Below are positions 55,406-62,512 of a stretch of DNA of 64,000 bases, in pieces. A model generated the notes under the pieces. The model was not told the DNA's origin and did not search any database. It was given only the letters and a program-made list of their open reading frames with translations. Numbering within the stretch: position 1 is the stretch's first letter; the number at the start of each line of letters is the position of its first letter. The stretch covers positions 2,654,034 through 2,718,033 of the forward strand of contig NZ_KI912155.1 in assembly GCF_000517125.1 (NCBI RefSeq). The letters are read 5' to 3'. The stretch is from Arthrobacter sp. MA-N2 (GTDB taxonomy: Bacteria; Actinomycetota; Actinomycetes; Actinomycetales; Micrococcaceae). The position numbers were made by a program, and so were the translations under genes.

Positions 55406-55441
55406 CGGCAAGGCCCCCTCCGCTCGGAGGGGGCCTTGCCG
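55406..55441 (+). terminator. 17-bp hairpin after the PaiB-like gene
   Basis: CGGCAAGGCCCCCTCCG (55406-55422) pairs with CGGAGGGGGCCTTGCCG (55425-55441) across two bases; the loop will open to six. There is no strong T tract, though TCTCTG follows. Confidence 0.85.
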
Positions 55442-55448
55442 TCTCTGT

Positions 55449-55484
55449 GAAATTTTGTCAGCCGGGGAAATTTTGTCAGCCGGG
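55449..55484 (+). repeat. Tandem duplication of an 18-bp unit
   Basis: GAAATTTTGTCAGCCGGG occurs twice without gap or mismatch (55449-55466 and 55467-55484), between the terminator and the DUF7455 gene. Confidence 0.92.
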
Positions 55485-55510
55485 CGGCCAATGGGGCCAC
55501 CCATGGATGG

Positions 55511-55732
55511 CTAGTCGGCCAGGGCCGGTTCCTTCTCCTGAAGGCGGCCCGTTTCGTCATGCCAGTCCGAGGTCATTGGCCGCAGCGTGGCCTCTACTGC
55601 ACGTGCATGGTGGCCGCAGAAAAGCAGCTCACCGCCGGAGGACTCAAGTACAACGCGGACATATGCCTGTGCCCCGCAACGATCGCACCGGTCAACTGCG
55701 TTGAGTGTGCGGTCTGCAACTGCTGTTGTCAT
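55511..55732 (-). CDS. DUF7455-type zinc-ribbon protein (73 aa)
   Basis: 73 aa from the ATG at 55732, with AAGGAGG 6 nt upstream. The core has CDRCGAQAYVRVV and LLFCGHHARAVE, a CxxC plus C-x-H-H arrangement that fits a small zinc ribbon. The family is typical of actinobacteria next to sigA and parE-like genes. Role unknown; perhaps RNA or protein binding. A longer frame to 55795 would add a non-conserved tail. Its C-terminus ends near the 18-bp repeats. Confidence 0.88.
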   Translation of the reverse strand: MTTAVADRTLNAVDRCDRCGAQAYVRVVLESSGGELLFCGHHARAVEATLRPMTSDWHDETGRLQEKEPALAD

Positions 55733-55814
55733 ATTCGGCCTCCTTAGTAGTTCTGTGTATCCATATAACCAGCATTCGGAGCAAAACCATGGCAAGGATG
55801 GGTCACGTTCGCTG

Positions 55815-55835
55815 TACGCGTATCACATATGCGTA
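55815..55835. promoter_or_regulatory. 21-bp dyad between DUF7455 and the topoisomerase gene
   Basis: TACGCGTAT (55815-55823) and ATATGCGTA (55827-55835) match as inverted arms at 8 of 9 positions around CAC. Possible operator in the divergent gap. Confidence 0.45.
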
Positions 55836-55954
55836 ACAGGAAGAAGTGGCGTCCAGCACGATTGGGAGTGGCAGCGCTCGTCTTGGCTCCGGGGCGGCTA
55901 GCCTAGGAGGAGTGTTATTTTGCCTCTGTTACACCCCGAAGGAGCGCCCAGCCC

Positions 55955-58063
55955 GTGGCACCGAGTTCTGAATACAACGCCCGGCACCTTTCAGTCCTGG
56001 AAGGCCTGGAAGCGGTCCGCAAACGTCCGGGCATGTACATCGGTTCCACCGACTCACGCGGTCTCATGCACTGCCTGTGGGAGATCATCGACAACTCGGT
56101 CGACGAAGCGCTGGCTGGTTTCGGCCACGACATCCAGATCATCCTCCACGCGGACAATTCAGTGGAAATACACGACGACGGCCGCGGCATCCCCGTGGAC
56201 CTGGAGCCCAAGACCGGGCTGAGCGGCGTCGAAGTCGTCTTCACCAAACTGCACGCCGGCGGTAAGTTCGGCGGCGGCTCATACACGGCCTCCGGCGGCC
56301 TGCACGGCGTCGGCGCATCAGTGGTGAACGCGCTCTCTTCCCGTCTGGACGTCCAGGTGGACCGTGGGGGCAAGACCTACCAGATGTCTTTCCGCCGCGG
56401 CGAGCCCGGCCGGTTCAAGGACATCGGCTCCAAGCCCAGCCCGACGTCGGTATTTGCGCCTTTCGTCGAAGACTCGGTGCTCGACGTCGTCGGCAAGGCC
56501 AAGCGGGGCGTGACCGGTACGCGAATCCGTTACTGGGCAGACCGCCAGATCTTCACGCCTGACGCGAAATTCTCCCTCGAGGACCTTGCTGCGCGTGCCC
56601 GCCAAACCTCGTTCCTTGTTCCGGGCCTCAAGCTGACTGTGCGCGACGAGCGCCGGCTTCCCGGTACGCCCGGCGAGAACGGCCCGCACGAAGAGGTCTT
56701 CCACCACGACGGCGGTATTTCCGAGTTTGTCGACTTCCTCGCCGCGGATTCGGGTGTCACTGACATTTGGCGGCTCCATGGTGCCGGTAAGTTCAAGGAA
56801 ACCGTTCCGGTCCTTGACGACAATGGCCACAGCAAGATCGCTGAAGTGGAGCGCGATTGCGAAGTGGACATCGCGTTGCGCTGGGGGATCGGCTACGAAA
56901 CCACCATGCGGAGCTTCGTCAACATCATCGCAACGCCCAAGGGCGGGACGCACCAGGCCGGCTTCGAACAGGCCCTTCTGAAGACCTTCCGCAAGGCCGT
57001 GGAAACGAATGCACGCAGACTAAAAGCCGGCAACGACAAGATCGAGAAGGACGACGTGCTCGCCGGCCTGACGGCAGTCCTGACGGTCCGCTTGGCAGAG
57101 CCGCAGTTCGAGGGCCAGACCAAGGAAATCCTGGGCACCTCGGCCGTCAAGGCGATCGTCGCCAAGGTGGTCGAGGAAGAGATCACCGGGAGGCTGAACT
57201 CGGCAAACCGCAACGACAAGGCACAGTCCGCCCTGCTGCTCGAGAAGATCGTCAGCGAGATGAAGTCGCGCATCTCCGCCCGCGTCCACAAGGAGACGCA
57301 GCGCCGGAAAAATGCTCTGGAAACATCATCGATGCCCACCAAGCTGGCAGACTGCCGCACGGACGACGTCGGACGCTCAGAGTTGTTCATCGTGGAAGGC
57401 GATTCGGCCCTGGGCACGGCCAAGCTGGCGCGGTCCTCGGACTTCCAAGCGCTCTTGCCAATTCGTGGCAAGATCCTGAACGTGCAGAAAGCCTCGGTGG
57501 GAGACATGCTCTCCAACGCAGAGTGCGCCGCCCTCATCCAGGTGGTCGGAGCCGGTTCGGGCCGCAGCTTCGACATTGACGCCGCCCGTTACGGCAAGGT
57601 GATTCTGATGACCGACGCGGACGTCGACGGCGCACACATCCGTACTCTCCTGCTCACCCTGTTCTTCCGGTACATGCGCCCGATGATCGATGAAGGCCGG
57701 GTGTACGCGGCCGTACCGCCGCTCCACCGGGTGGAAGTCATCAACGCCGGCCAGAAGGCCAACGAGATGATCTACACATACTCGGAGGCTGAACTACACG
57801 TGTTGCTGGCCCGGCTCGCCAAGGAAGGCAAGCGCTACAAAGAGCCGATCCAGCGGTACAAGGGCTTGGGCGAGATGGACGCCGAGCAGCTCGCCGAGAC
57901 AACCATGGATCCACGCCATCGAACCCTCCGCAAGGTAGGGATCGAGAATGCAAAGATGGCCGAGGACACCTTCGACCTGCTGATGGGTTCGGATGTTGCC
58001 CCGCGCAAGGACTTCATTATTGCCGGCGCCGCGGACCTGGATCGGGAACGCATCGACGCCTGA
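55955..58063 (+). CDS. Type IIA topoisomerase subunit B (ParE/GyrB-like)
   Basis: 702 aa. ATPase with VLEGLEAVRKRPGMYIGSTDSRGL, IDNSVDEALAG, DDGRGIPVD and LHAGGKFGGGSYTASGGLHGVGASVVNALS (Bergerat fold), transducer domain, then TOPRIM with LFIVEGDSALGTAK, the acidic DADVDGAHI and the C-terminal QRYKGLGEMDAEQLAETTMD. This is the second GyrB-like protein of actinobacteria, often called ParE. Its partner A subunit is not in the window, so ParE versus accessory GyrB cannot be settled. GTG start with AAGGAGC upstream. Confidence 0.9.
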   Translation: MAPSSEYNARHLSVLEGLEAVRKRPGMYIGSTDSRGLMHCLWEIIDNSVDEALAGFGHDIQIILHADNSVEIHDDGRGIPVDLEPKTGLSGVEVVFTKLHAGGKFGGGSYTASGGLHGVGASVVNALSSRLDVQVDRGGKTYQMSFRRGEPGRFKDIGSKPSPTSVFAPFVEDSVLDVVGKAKRGVTGTRIRYWADRQIFTPDAKFSLEDLAARARQTSFLVPGLKLTVRDERRLPGTPGENGPHEEVFHHDGGISEFVDFLAADSGVTDIWRLHGAGKFKETVPVLDDNGHSKIAEVERDCEVDIALRWGIGYETTMRSFVNIIATPKGGTHQAGFEQALLKTFRKAVETNARRLKAGNDKIEKDDVLAGLTAVLTVRLAEPQFEGQTKEILGTSAVKAIVAKVVEEEITGRLNSANRNDKAQSALLLEKIVSEMKSRISARVHKETQRRKNALETSSMPTKLADCRTDDVGRSELFIVEGDSALGTAKLARSSDFQALLPIRGKILNVQKASVGDMLSNAECAALIQVVGAGSGRSFDIDAARYGKVILMTDADVDGAHIRTLLLTLFFRYMRPMIDEGRVYAAVPPLHRVEVINAGQKANEMIYTYSEAELHVLLARLAKEGKRYKEPIQRYKGLGEMDAEQLAETTMDPRHRTLRKVGIENAKMAEDTFDLLMGSDVAPRKDFIIAGAADLDRERIDA

Positions 58064-58114
58064 TTCGGCGGGGCGCTCGCTACAGCAGGGCTGGTTCAGC
58101 CCGGGAGGGCCTGT

Positions 58115-59107
58115 TCAGCCCAGCAAACCCGGCACAATCAGCAGGCCTGTCGGAACTGCGAGCAACATGGTAGACGCAGCAAGGACCAAGGCGCATTGAC
58201 CAAGCGGAAGTGGCGGCTTCGGTGAGAGCAGCCGGCTGACGCGCGACGCCGTCGTACGCGGGGAATCGGCGCCGCCGGTCCCGCTGAAGGCGCTGTCATC
58301 CGGGGAAGGTGCCCCGGTGTTTGGTGCAGGAGACGCGAATTGCTCAAGCGGACGGGCGGAACCGCCGGCCACGATCGCGATCGCCTTGATGAGCGTTCCC
58401 TTGCTCTCGGTGCGCAGCGCCACGTCATCGGCGAGCATCTCGATCAAGGAGTTGACTGCAACCTGGGCGAGTCGCGTGGTGGGGAACCAAGGCAGTGCCT
58501 GGCGCCAAGCGGCGAAGGCCCATAGAAGAAGGTCGTGCCGCTGCGAAAGATGCGCGTTCTCGTGGATCAGGACTGCCCTGAGCTCGGCAGGCTCCAAGGC
58601 CGCCATCAGGCCGTCCGAGAGTACTGTGACGGACCGCGCGCCGCCGGGCAGGCAGTAGGCGACGGGGGAGTCGTGGTTGATGACCACGGTGCCGGGCCCG
58701 TCGTCGGAGGGCGACGCCAGAAGGGCGAGAAGTTCGCGGTGCCTCCGTCGCTGCCTTTCGATCTTGATGTAGGTGAGCAGGAGGGTGAACACGAGGTGGG
58801 CGCTCAGCAGGGCTGCCGCGGACAAGGCGAACAAATGCCAGAACCCCAGCGCCGTGGTGGGCTCGTTGTGAAGCACCATGCCGGCCAGGGAACGCAGCCC
58901 GGCGATGAGGTTGTCGCCGATCGGCTCAAGTCCGTAGACAAGCATGGCCCCGATCATCGAGAGGCCACCGGCAAGCGCGATGGCCTGCCAGAGGACCATG
59001 GCCATGAACGGTGCGCGAGCCGGCCATTCGGCGCGCGACAAAAGTACAGGAACCGGCCATGCCAGCACCAAAGCAAGGACCGCCAGAGAATATGAGGTCC
59101 AGAACAT
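58115..59107 (-). CDS. M56 family membrane metallopeptidase (BlaR1-like)
   Basis: 330 aa. Several membrane helices (near 4-24, 34-60, 90-112) precede a zinc protease motif HENAH (VLIHENAHLSQRHD), with a downstream EMLADD (third ligand Glu), and a C-terminal helix (about 305-325). It resembles the protease part of BlaR1/MecR1 but has no C-terminal penicillin-binding sensor domain. In the known systems the protease relieves BlaI repression. It follows the blaI-like gene on the same strand with a 6-nt gap, so they form an operon. Confidence 0.9.
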   Translation of the reverse strand: MFWTSYSLAVLALVLAWPVPVLLSRAEWPARAPFMAMVLWQAIALAGGLSMIGAMLVYGLEPIGDNLIAGLRSLAGMVLHNEPTTALGFWHLFALSAAALLSAHLVFTLLLTYIKIERQRRRHRELLALLASPSDDGPGTVVINHDSPVAYCLPGGARSVTVLSDGLMAALEPAELRAVLIHENAHLSQRHDLLLWAFAAWRQALPWFPTTRLAQVAVNSLIEMLADDVALRTESKGTLIKAIAIVAGGSARPLEQFASPAPNTGAPSPDDSAFSGTGGADSPRTTASRVSRLLSPKPPLPLGQCALVLAASTMLLAVPTGLLIVPGLLG

Positions 59108-59113
59108 GGGTGG

Positions 59114-59500
59114 TTAGTTTTTGCCGAGCAGCTTGCGCAGCGTGGCGGCTTCACTCTCGCTCACGGAACCAATGAACCGGGCCAGCACGGCTTCCCGGTC
59201 CGGGGCGGAACCCAGTGCCTCGTGCATGAGGTCTGCCGTGTGGTCGGCGCGGCTCGACACTGCCTGATAGCGGTGCGGGCGGGTCCCGCGTTCGCGCTCC
59301 ACGAGGCCTTTCTTCTCAAGACGGGACAGGACTGTCAGCACTGTGGTGACTGCGAGGTCCTTGCCCTGATGTCCCGCGTTGCCATCCGCTGCGGCGGAAT
59401 CCTGCGCCAGCAGATCACGAAGTTTGTTGGCTGTCGCAGCCTGCTGGCCCGCCCAGAGCAGATCCATGACCGCCCGTTCCAGTTCGCCAAGACTTGCCAT
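59114..59500 (-). CDS. BlaI/MecI/CopY family transcriptional repressor
   Basis: 128 aa from the ATG at 59500 (MASLGELERAVMDLLW). Winged-helix domain with LGELERAVMDLLW and TVLTVLSRLEKKGLVERERGTRPHRYQAV, then a helical C-terminal dimer segment. An in-frame extension to 59569 is not conserved. AGGGATG precedes the start. It is likely to bind the TTCTAC-N5-GTAGAA sites in the gap between it and cydA and to control both transcription units. The signal is unknown; no beta-lactamase is in the window. Confidence 0.93.
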   Translation of the reverse strand: MASLGELERAVMDLLWAGQQAATANKLRDLLAQDSAAADGNAGHQGKDLAVTTVLTVLSRLEKKGLVERERGTRPHRYQAVSSRADHTADLMHEALGSAPDREAVLARFIGSVSESEAATLRKLLGKN

Positions 59501-59602
59501 CAATGCATCCCTACTTTCCGCACCTTCCCTGCTCCGTTGTACGGGTGGGGAGTGCGATAAATCCAACATTCCACCTTCAATCTACAGCTTTTCGGCTCGC
59601 GA

Positions 59603-59619
59603 TTCTACGTGAGGTAGAA
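59603..59619. promoter_or_regulatory. BlaI-type operator 1 (near the blaI promoter)
   Basis: TTCTACGTGAGGTAGAA: TTCTAC arms perfect, centre imperfect. It lies 103 nt before the blaI start, on its promoter side. Confidence 0.68.
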
Positions 59620-59690
59620 CATGCTGCCCGGCGTGTCCTTGCGGCGCTGCGGCGCCACTGGAAGAGTGGGGAAAATATCGCAGGGGCTTG

Positions 59691-59707
59691 TTCTACACTG
59701 TGTAGAA
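59691..59707. promoter_or_regulatory. BlaI-type operator 2 (cydA side)
   Basis: TTCTACACTGTGTAGAA is a perfect palindrome around one base. TACACT inside it (59694-59699) could be the cydA -10, which would make binding repressive. Confidence 0.78.
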
Positions 59708-59715
59708 GAAGAAAG

Positions 59716-59732
59716 TTCTACGCAGCGTAGAA
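59716..59732. promoter_or_regulatory. BlaI-type operator 3 (cydA side)
   Basis: TTCTACGCAGCGTAGAA is a perfect palindrome around one base, centred 25 bp from operator 2 and 50 nt before the cydA start. Confidence 0.78.
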
Positions 59733-59773
59733 AACGAATGCCGCAAGCGGACGGCCGGATAATAAGGACAGCA

Positions 59774-61390
59774 ATGGACGCCTTGGAAATCGCACGCTGG
59801 CAATTTGGAATCACCACGGTCTACCACTTCATGATGGTGCCGCTGACCATTGGGCTGGGTCTCGTTGTAGCCGTCATCCAGACTCTTTGGTACCGCACCG
59901 GCAAGGTGGAATACCTTCGGATGACCAAGTTCTGGGGCAAGCTCTTCCTCATCAACTTCATCATGGGCGTGGCCACGGGCATCGTGCAGGAATTCCAATT
60001 CGGCATGGCCTGGAGCGAATACAGCCGCTTTGTGGGAGACATCTTCGGCGCGCCGTTGGCCCTCGAAGCGCTTCTCGCGTTCTTTGTTGAATCCACCTTC
60101 CTCGGGCTGTGGATCTTCGGCTGGAAGCAGCTTAAGCGCGGTGTCCACCTCGCATGCCTCTGGATCGCGGTGATCGGCTCGGTCTTCTCGGCCTACTTCA
60201 TCATCGTTGCCAACTCCTGGATGCAGCACCCGGTCGGCGTCCAGATGGTCAACGGACGGCCCGTCATGACGGACGCTTGGGCGGTTTTCACCAACAACAC
60301 GGCACTCGTGGCCGTGCCGCACACGCTCTTCGGCGCACTGGGGGTCGCCGGGGCCTTCCTCCTGGGTATTGCCTGGTACCACCTTTGGCGCCGCCGCCAC
60401 GACGGCATTGACACGGTCGGAGCCGACGGTCGTGCCATTGCGGGCGAGACCAACATCCCGGGGCGGGACAAGGCCGACTACAAAGTGTGGATCCGCTCCT
60501 TGCGGATCGGTGCGGTCGTCGCCATGATCTCTTTTGCCGGCACCGCTTTCACGGGTGATATGCAGGGCAAGTTGATGTTCGAACAACAGCCCATGAAGAT
60601 GGCCGCGGCCGAAGCCGCTTGCCACGACGGCACCGGATTCTCCGTCCTGAGCGTTGGCAACCTCGGCTCCAAGAACTGCAACGACATCGTCGCCGTGATC
60701 GAAGTTCCCGGCATCCTCTCCTTCCTGGCCAAGGGCGATTTCACCACGGAAGTGAAAGGCGTCAACGGCCTCCTGGACGTATACAAAGCCAAGTACGGCA
60801 CGAACCTGCCGAACGATCCCCTGTACGGGGACCGCGCCGGGCAGCAAATCCAATACGTGCCCGTCATGGAAGTGACGTACTGGGGATTCCGCATGATGAT
60901 CGGTTTCGGCGGCATCGCCGCTTTCGCCGCTTTGCTGGCCCTGTGGGTGACGCGCAAGGGCGTGGTGCCCCAATCCCGCTGGATCATGCGGCTGGCTGTC
61001 TTCGGCATCCTGGCACCTTTCGGGGCCAACGCCGCCGGCTGGATCTTCACTGAGATGGGCCGGCAGCCTTTCGTCGTCGCGCCCAATCCGGACGCGAGCG
61101 GTATTGACCAAGTGTTCATGTTCACCGCTGCGGCCGTGTCGCCCGGGGTTTCCGCGGCCGAGCTCATCACCTCACTGGTGGCGTTGTCTTCCATCTACGC
61201 CGTGCTGTTGGTGGTGGAAGTCCGCCTTCTGGTCAAATATGTCCGCGGTGGCGTGGCCTCTGCCATGCCCGAGCTCGCCGAGGCCAGCCACGGCGAAAAG
61301 AACGAAAAGAAGAAGGACGGCGACGGCGGGACCCCGGGCGCGCCGGGGGAGCCCGGCACGCCAGACGACGTCCTGGCATTCGCCTACTAG
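59774..61390 (+). CDS. cydA: Cytochrome bd ubiquinol/menaquinol oxidase subunit I
   Basis: Subunit with all three haems of the bd-type terminal oxidase. 538 aa from the ATG at 59774 (MDALEIARWQFGITTVYHF); AAGGA is 5 nt upstream. His18 is the expected haem b595 ligand. The segments VEYLRMTKFWGKLFLINFIMGV, FGMAWSEYSRFVGDIFGAPLALEAL and the motif GWIFTEMGRQPF (GRQP) are conserved. A cytoplasmic C-terminal tail is Gly/Lys/Pro-rich. The periplasmic Q-loop looks of ordinary length. First gene of cydABD; controlled from the palindromic region upstream. Confidence 0.95.
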   Translation: MDALEIARWQFGITTVYHFMMVPLTIGLGLVVAVIQTLWYRTGKVEYLRMTKFWGKLFLINFIMGVATGIVQEFQFGMAWSEYSRFVGDIFGAPLALEALLAFFVESTFLGLWIFGWKQLKRGVHLACLWIAVIGSVFSAYFIIVANSWMQHPVGVQMVNGRPVMTDAWAVFTNNTALVAVPHTLFGALGVAGAFLLGIAWYHLWRRRHDGIDTVGADGRAIAGETNIPGRDKADYKVWIRSLRIGAVVAMISFAGTAFTGDMQGKLMFEQQPMKMAAAEAACHDGTGFSVLSVGNLGSKNCNDIVAVIEVPGILSFLAKGDFTTEVKGVNGLLDVYKAKYGTNLPNDPLYGDRAGQQIQYVPVMEVTYWGFRMMIGFGGIAAFAALLALWVTRKGVVPQSRWIMRLAVFGILAPFGANAAGWIFTEMGRQPFVVAPNPDASGIDQVFMFTAAAVSPGVSAAELITSLVALSSIYAVLLVVEVRLLVKYVRGGVASAMPELAEASHGEKNEKKKDGDGGTPGAPGEPGTPDDVLAFAY

Positions 61391-61408
61391 GAAGCAGAGG
61401 ATCTTCGA

Positions 61409-62509
61409 ATGGAACTGTTGCCTACCGTCTGGTTCGTGGCCATCGCCGTGCTGTGGACGGGATATCTCTTCCTGGAGGGCTTCGACCTCGGCGTCGGAAT
61501 GCTCATGAAACTCTTCGCCCGGAACAATACAGAACGCCGCGTATTGCTCAACACGGTCGGTCCGGTATGGGACGGAAACGAAGTGTGGCTGCTGACCGCG
61601 GCCGGGGCTACATTCGCGGCTTTCCCGCTCTGGTATGCCGCGTTGTTCTCGGCGCTCTACCTGCCCTTGTTGATCGTCCTGGTGGCCCTGATCTTCCGGG
61701 CGGTGGCTTTCGAGTACCGCGGCAAGGTGGACAATGCGCGCTGGCGCACGGTCTGGGACTGGGCGATTGCCGTGGGCTCGTTCACGGCCTCCTTCGGCAT
61801 CGGCGCGGCCCTGGCCCTGACCACCACCGGGCTCCCGCTCGACTCGAACGGCGACCGCCAAGGCGGAGCTTTCGCCTGGTTCAGCGGGTACGCCGTGCTG
61901 GGCGGCCTCGCGGTCGCCGCCTTTGCCCTGGTGCACGCTTTGGCCTTCCTGGCATTGAAGACCGACGGCGACGTGCGGCACCGTGCGCGCCGCTGGTTTG
62001 TGCGGCTTGCCCCCGTTGCGCTACTGCCGCTGCTGGCATGGGCGGTGGCTGTCCAGCTCCTGAGCGGCAAGCCGTGGACGTGGTTGCTCGTGATCCTGGC
62101 AGTGGTGGCGGCCGCAGTGGCCTGGGTTCTCGCGCGCAAGGGTGCTGAAGGCAAGGCCTTCGGAGCCTTGGGTGCGTTCCTGGTGTGCGCTACCGGATCA
62201 ATCTTCGGAGCTGCCTTCCCCGTGGTCATTCCCTCGACCTTGGACCCCGCCTTCAACCTCACGGTCTCCAACGCCTCGTCCTCCGCCTACACGCTGGGCT
62301 TGATGAGCATCGTGGCGGCCGTCGGGCTGCCTCTCGTCATCGCATACCAGGCGTGGACCTATTGGGTGTTCCGCCGGCGGGTGAGCGCGGCACACATTCC
62401 GGCGGCGCATGGATTCCTGCCGGCCATCGCCGCCAAAGTGCTCGTGGGCAACAACGAGTCATCAGGCGGCACTGCTGCCAACCACGCCCGCCACAACGCC
62501 AGCGAGTAG
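61409..62509 (+). CDS. cydB: Cytochrome bd oxidase subunit II
   Basis: 366 aa. Integral membrane subunit with about eight helices. Conserved opening MELLPTVWFVAIAVLWTGYLFLEGFDLGVGML and WDGNEVWLLTAAGATFAAFP; RAVAFEYRGK is also a family block. A periplasmic loop follows at PSTLDPAFNLTVSNASSSAYTLGLMS. The start ATG has GAGG about 10 nt upstream. It lies 18 nt after cydA and 3 nt before cydD, so all are one operon. Confidence 0.96.
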   Translation: MELLPTVWFVAIAVLWTGYLFLEGFDLGVGMLMKLFARNNTERRVLLNTVGPVWDGNEVWLLTAAGATFAAFPLWYAALFSALYLPLLIVLVALIFRAVAFEYRGKVDNARWRTVWDWAIAVGSFTASFGIGAALALTTTGLPLDSNGDRQGGAFAWFSGYAVLGGLAVAAFALVHALAFLALKTDGDVRHRARRWFVRLAPVALLPLLAWAVAVQLLSGKPWTWLLVILAVVAAAVAWVLARKGAEGKAFGALGAFLVCATGSIFGAAFPVVIPSTLDPAFNLTVSNASSSAYTLGLMSIVAAVGLPLVIAYQAWTYWVFRRRVSAAHIPAAHGFLPAIAAKVLVGNNESSGGTAANHARHNASE

Positions 62510-62512
62510 CGG

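Noticed and set aside
55733..55795. Longer start for the DUF7455 protein at 55795
   Set aside because: The extra residues lie over the promoter and ribosome site; the ATG at 55732 has AAGGAGG at good spacing.
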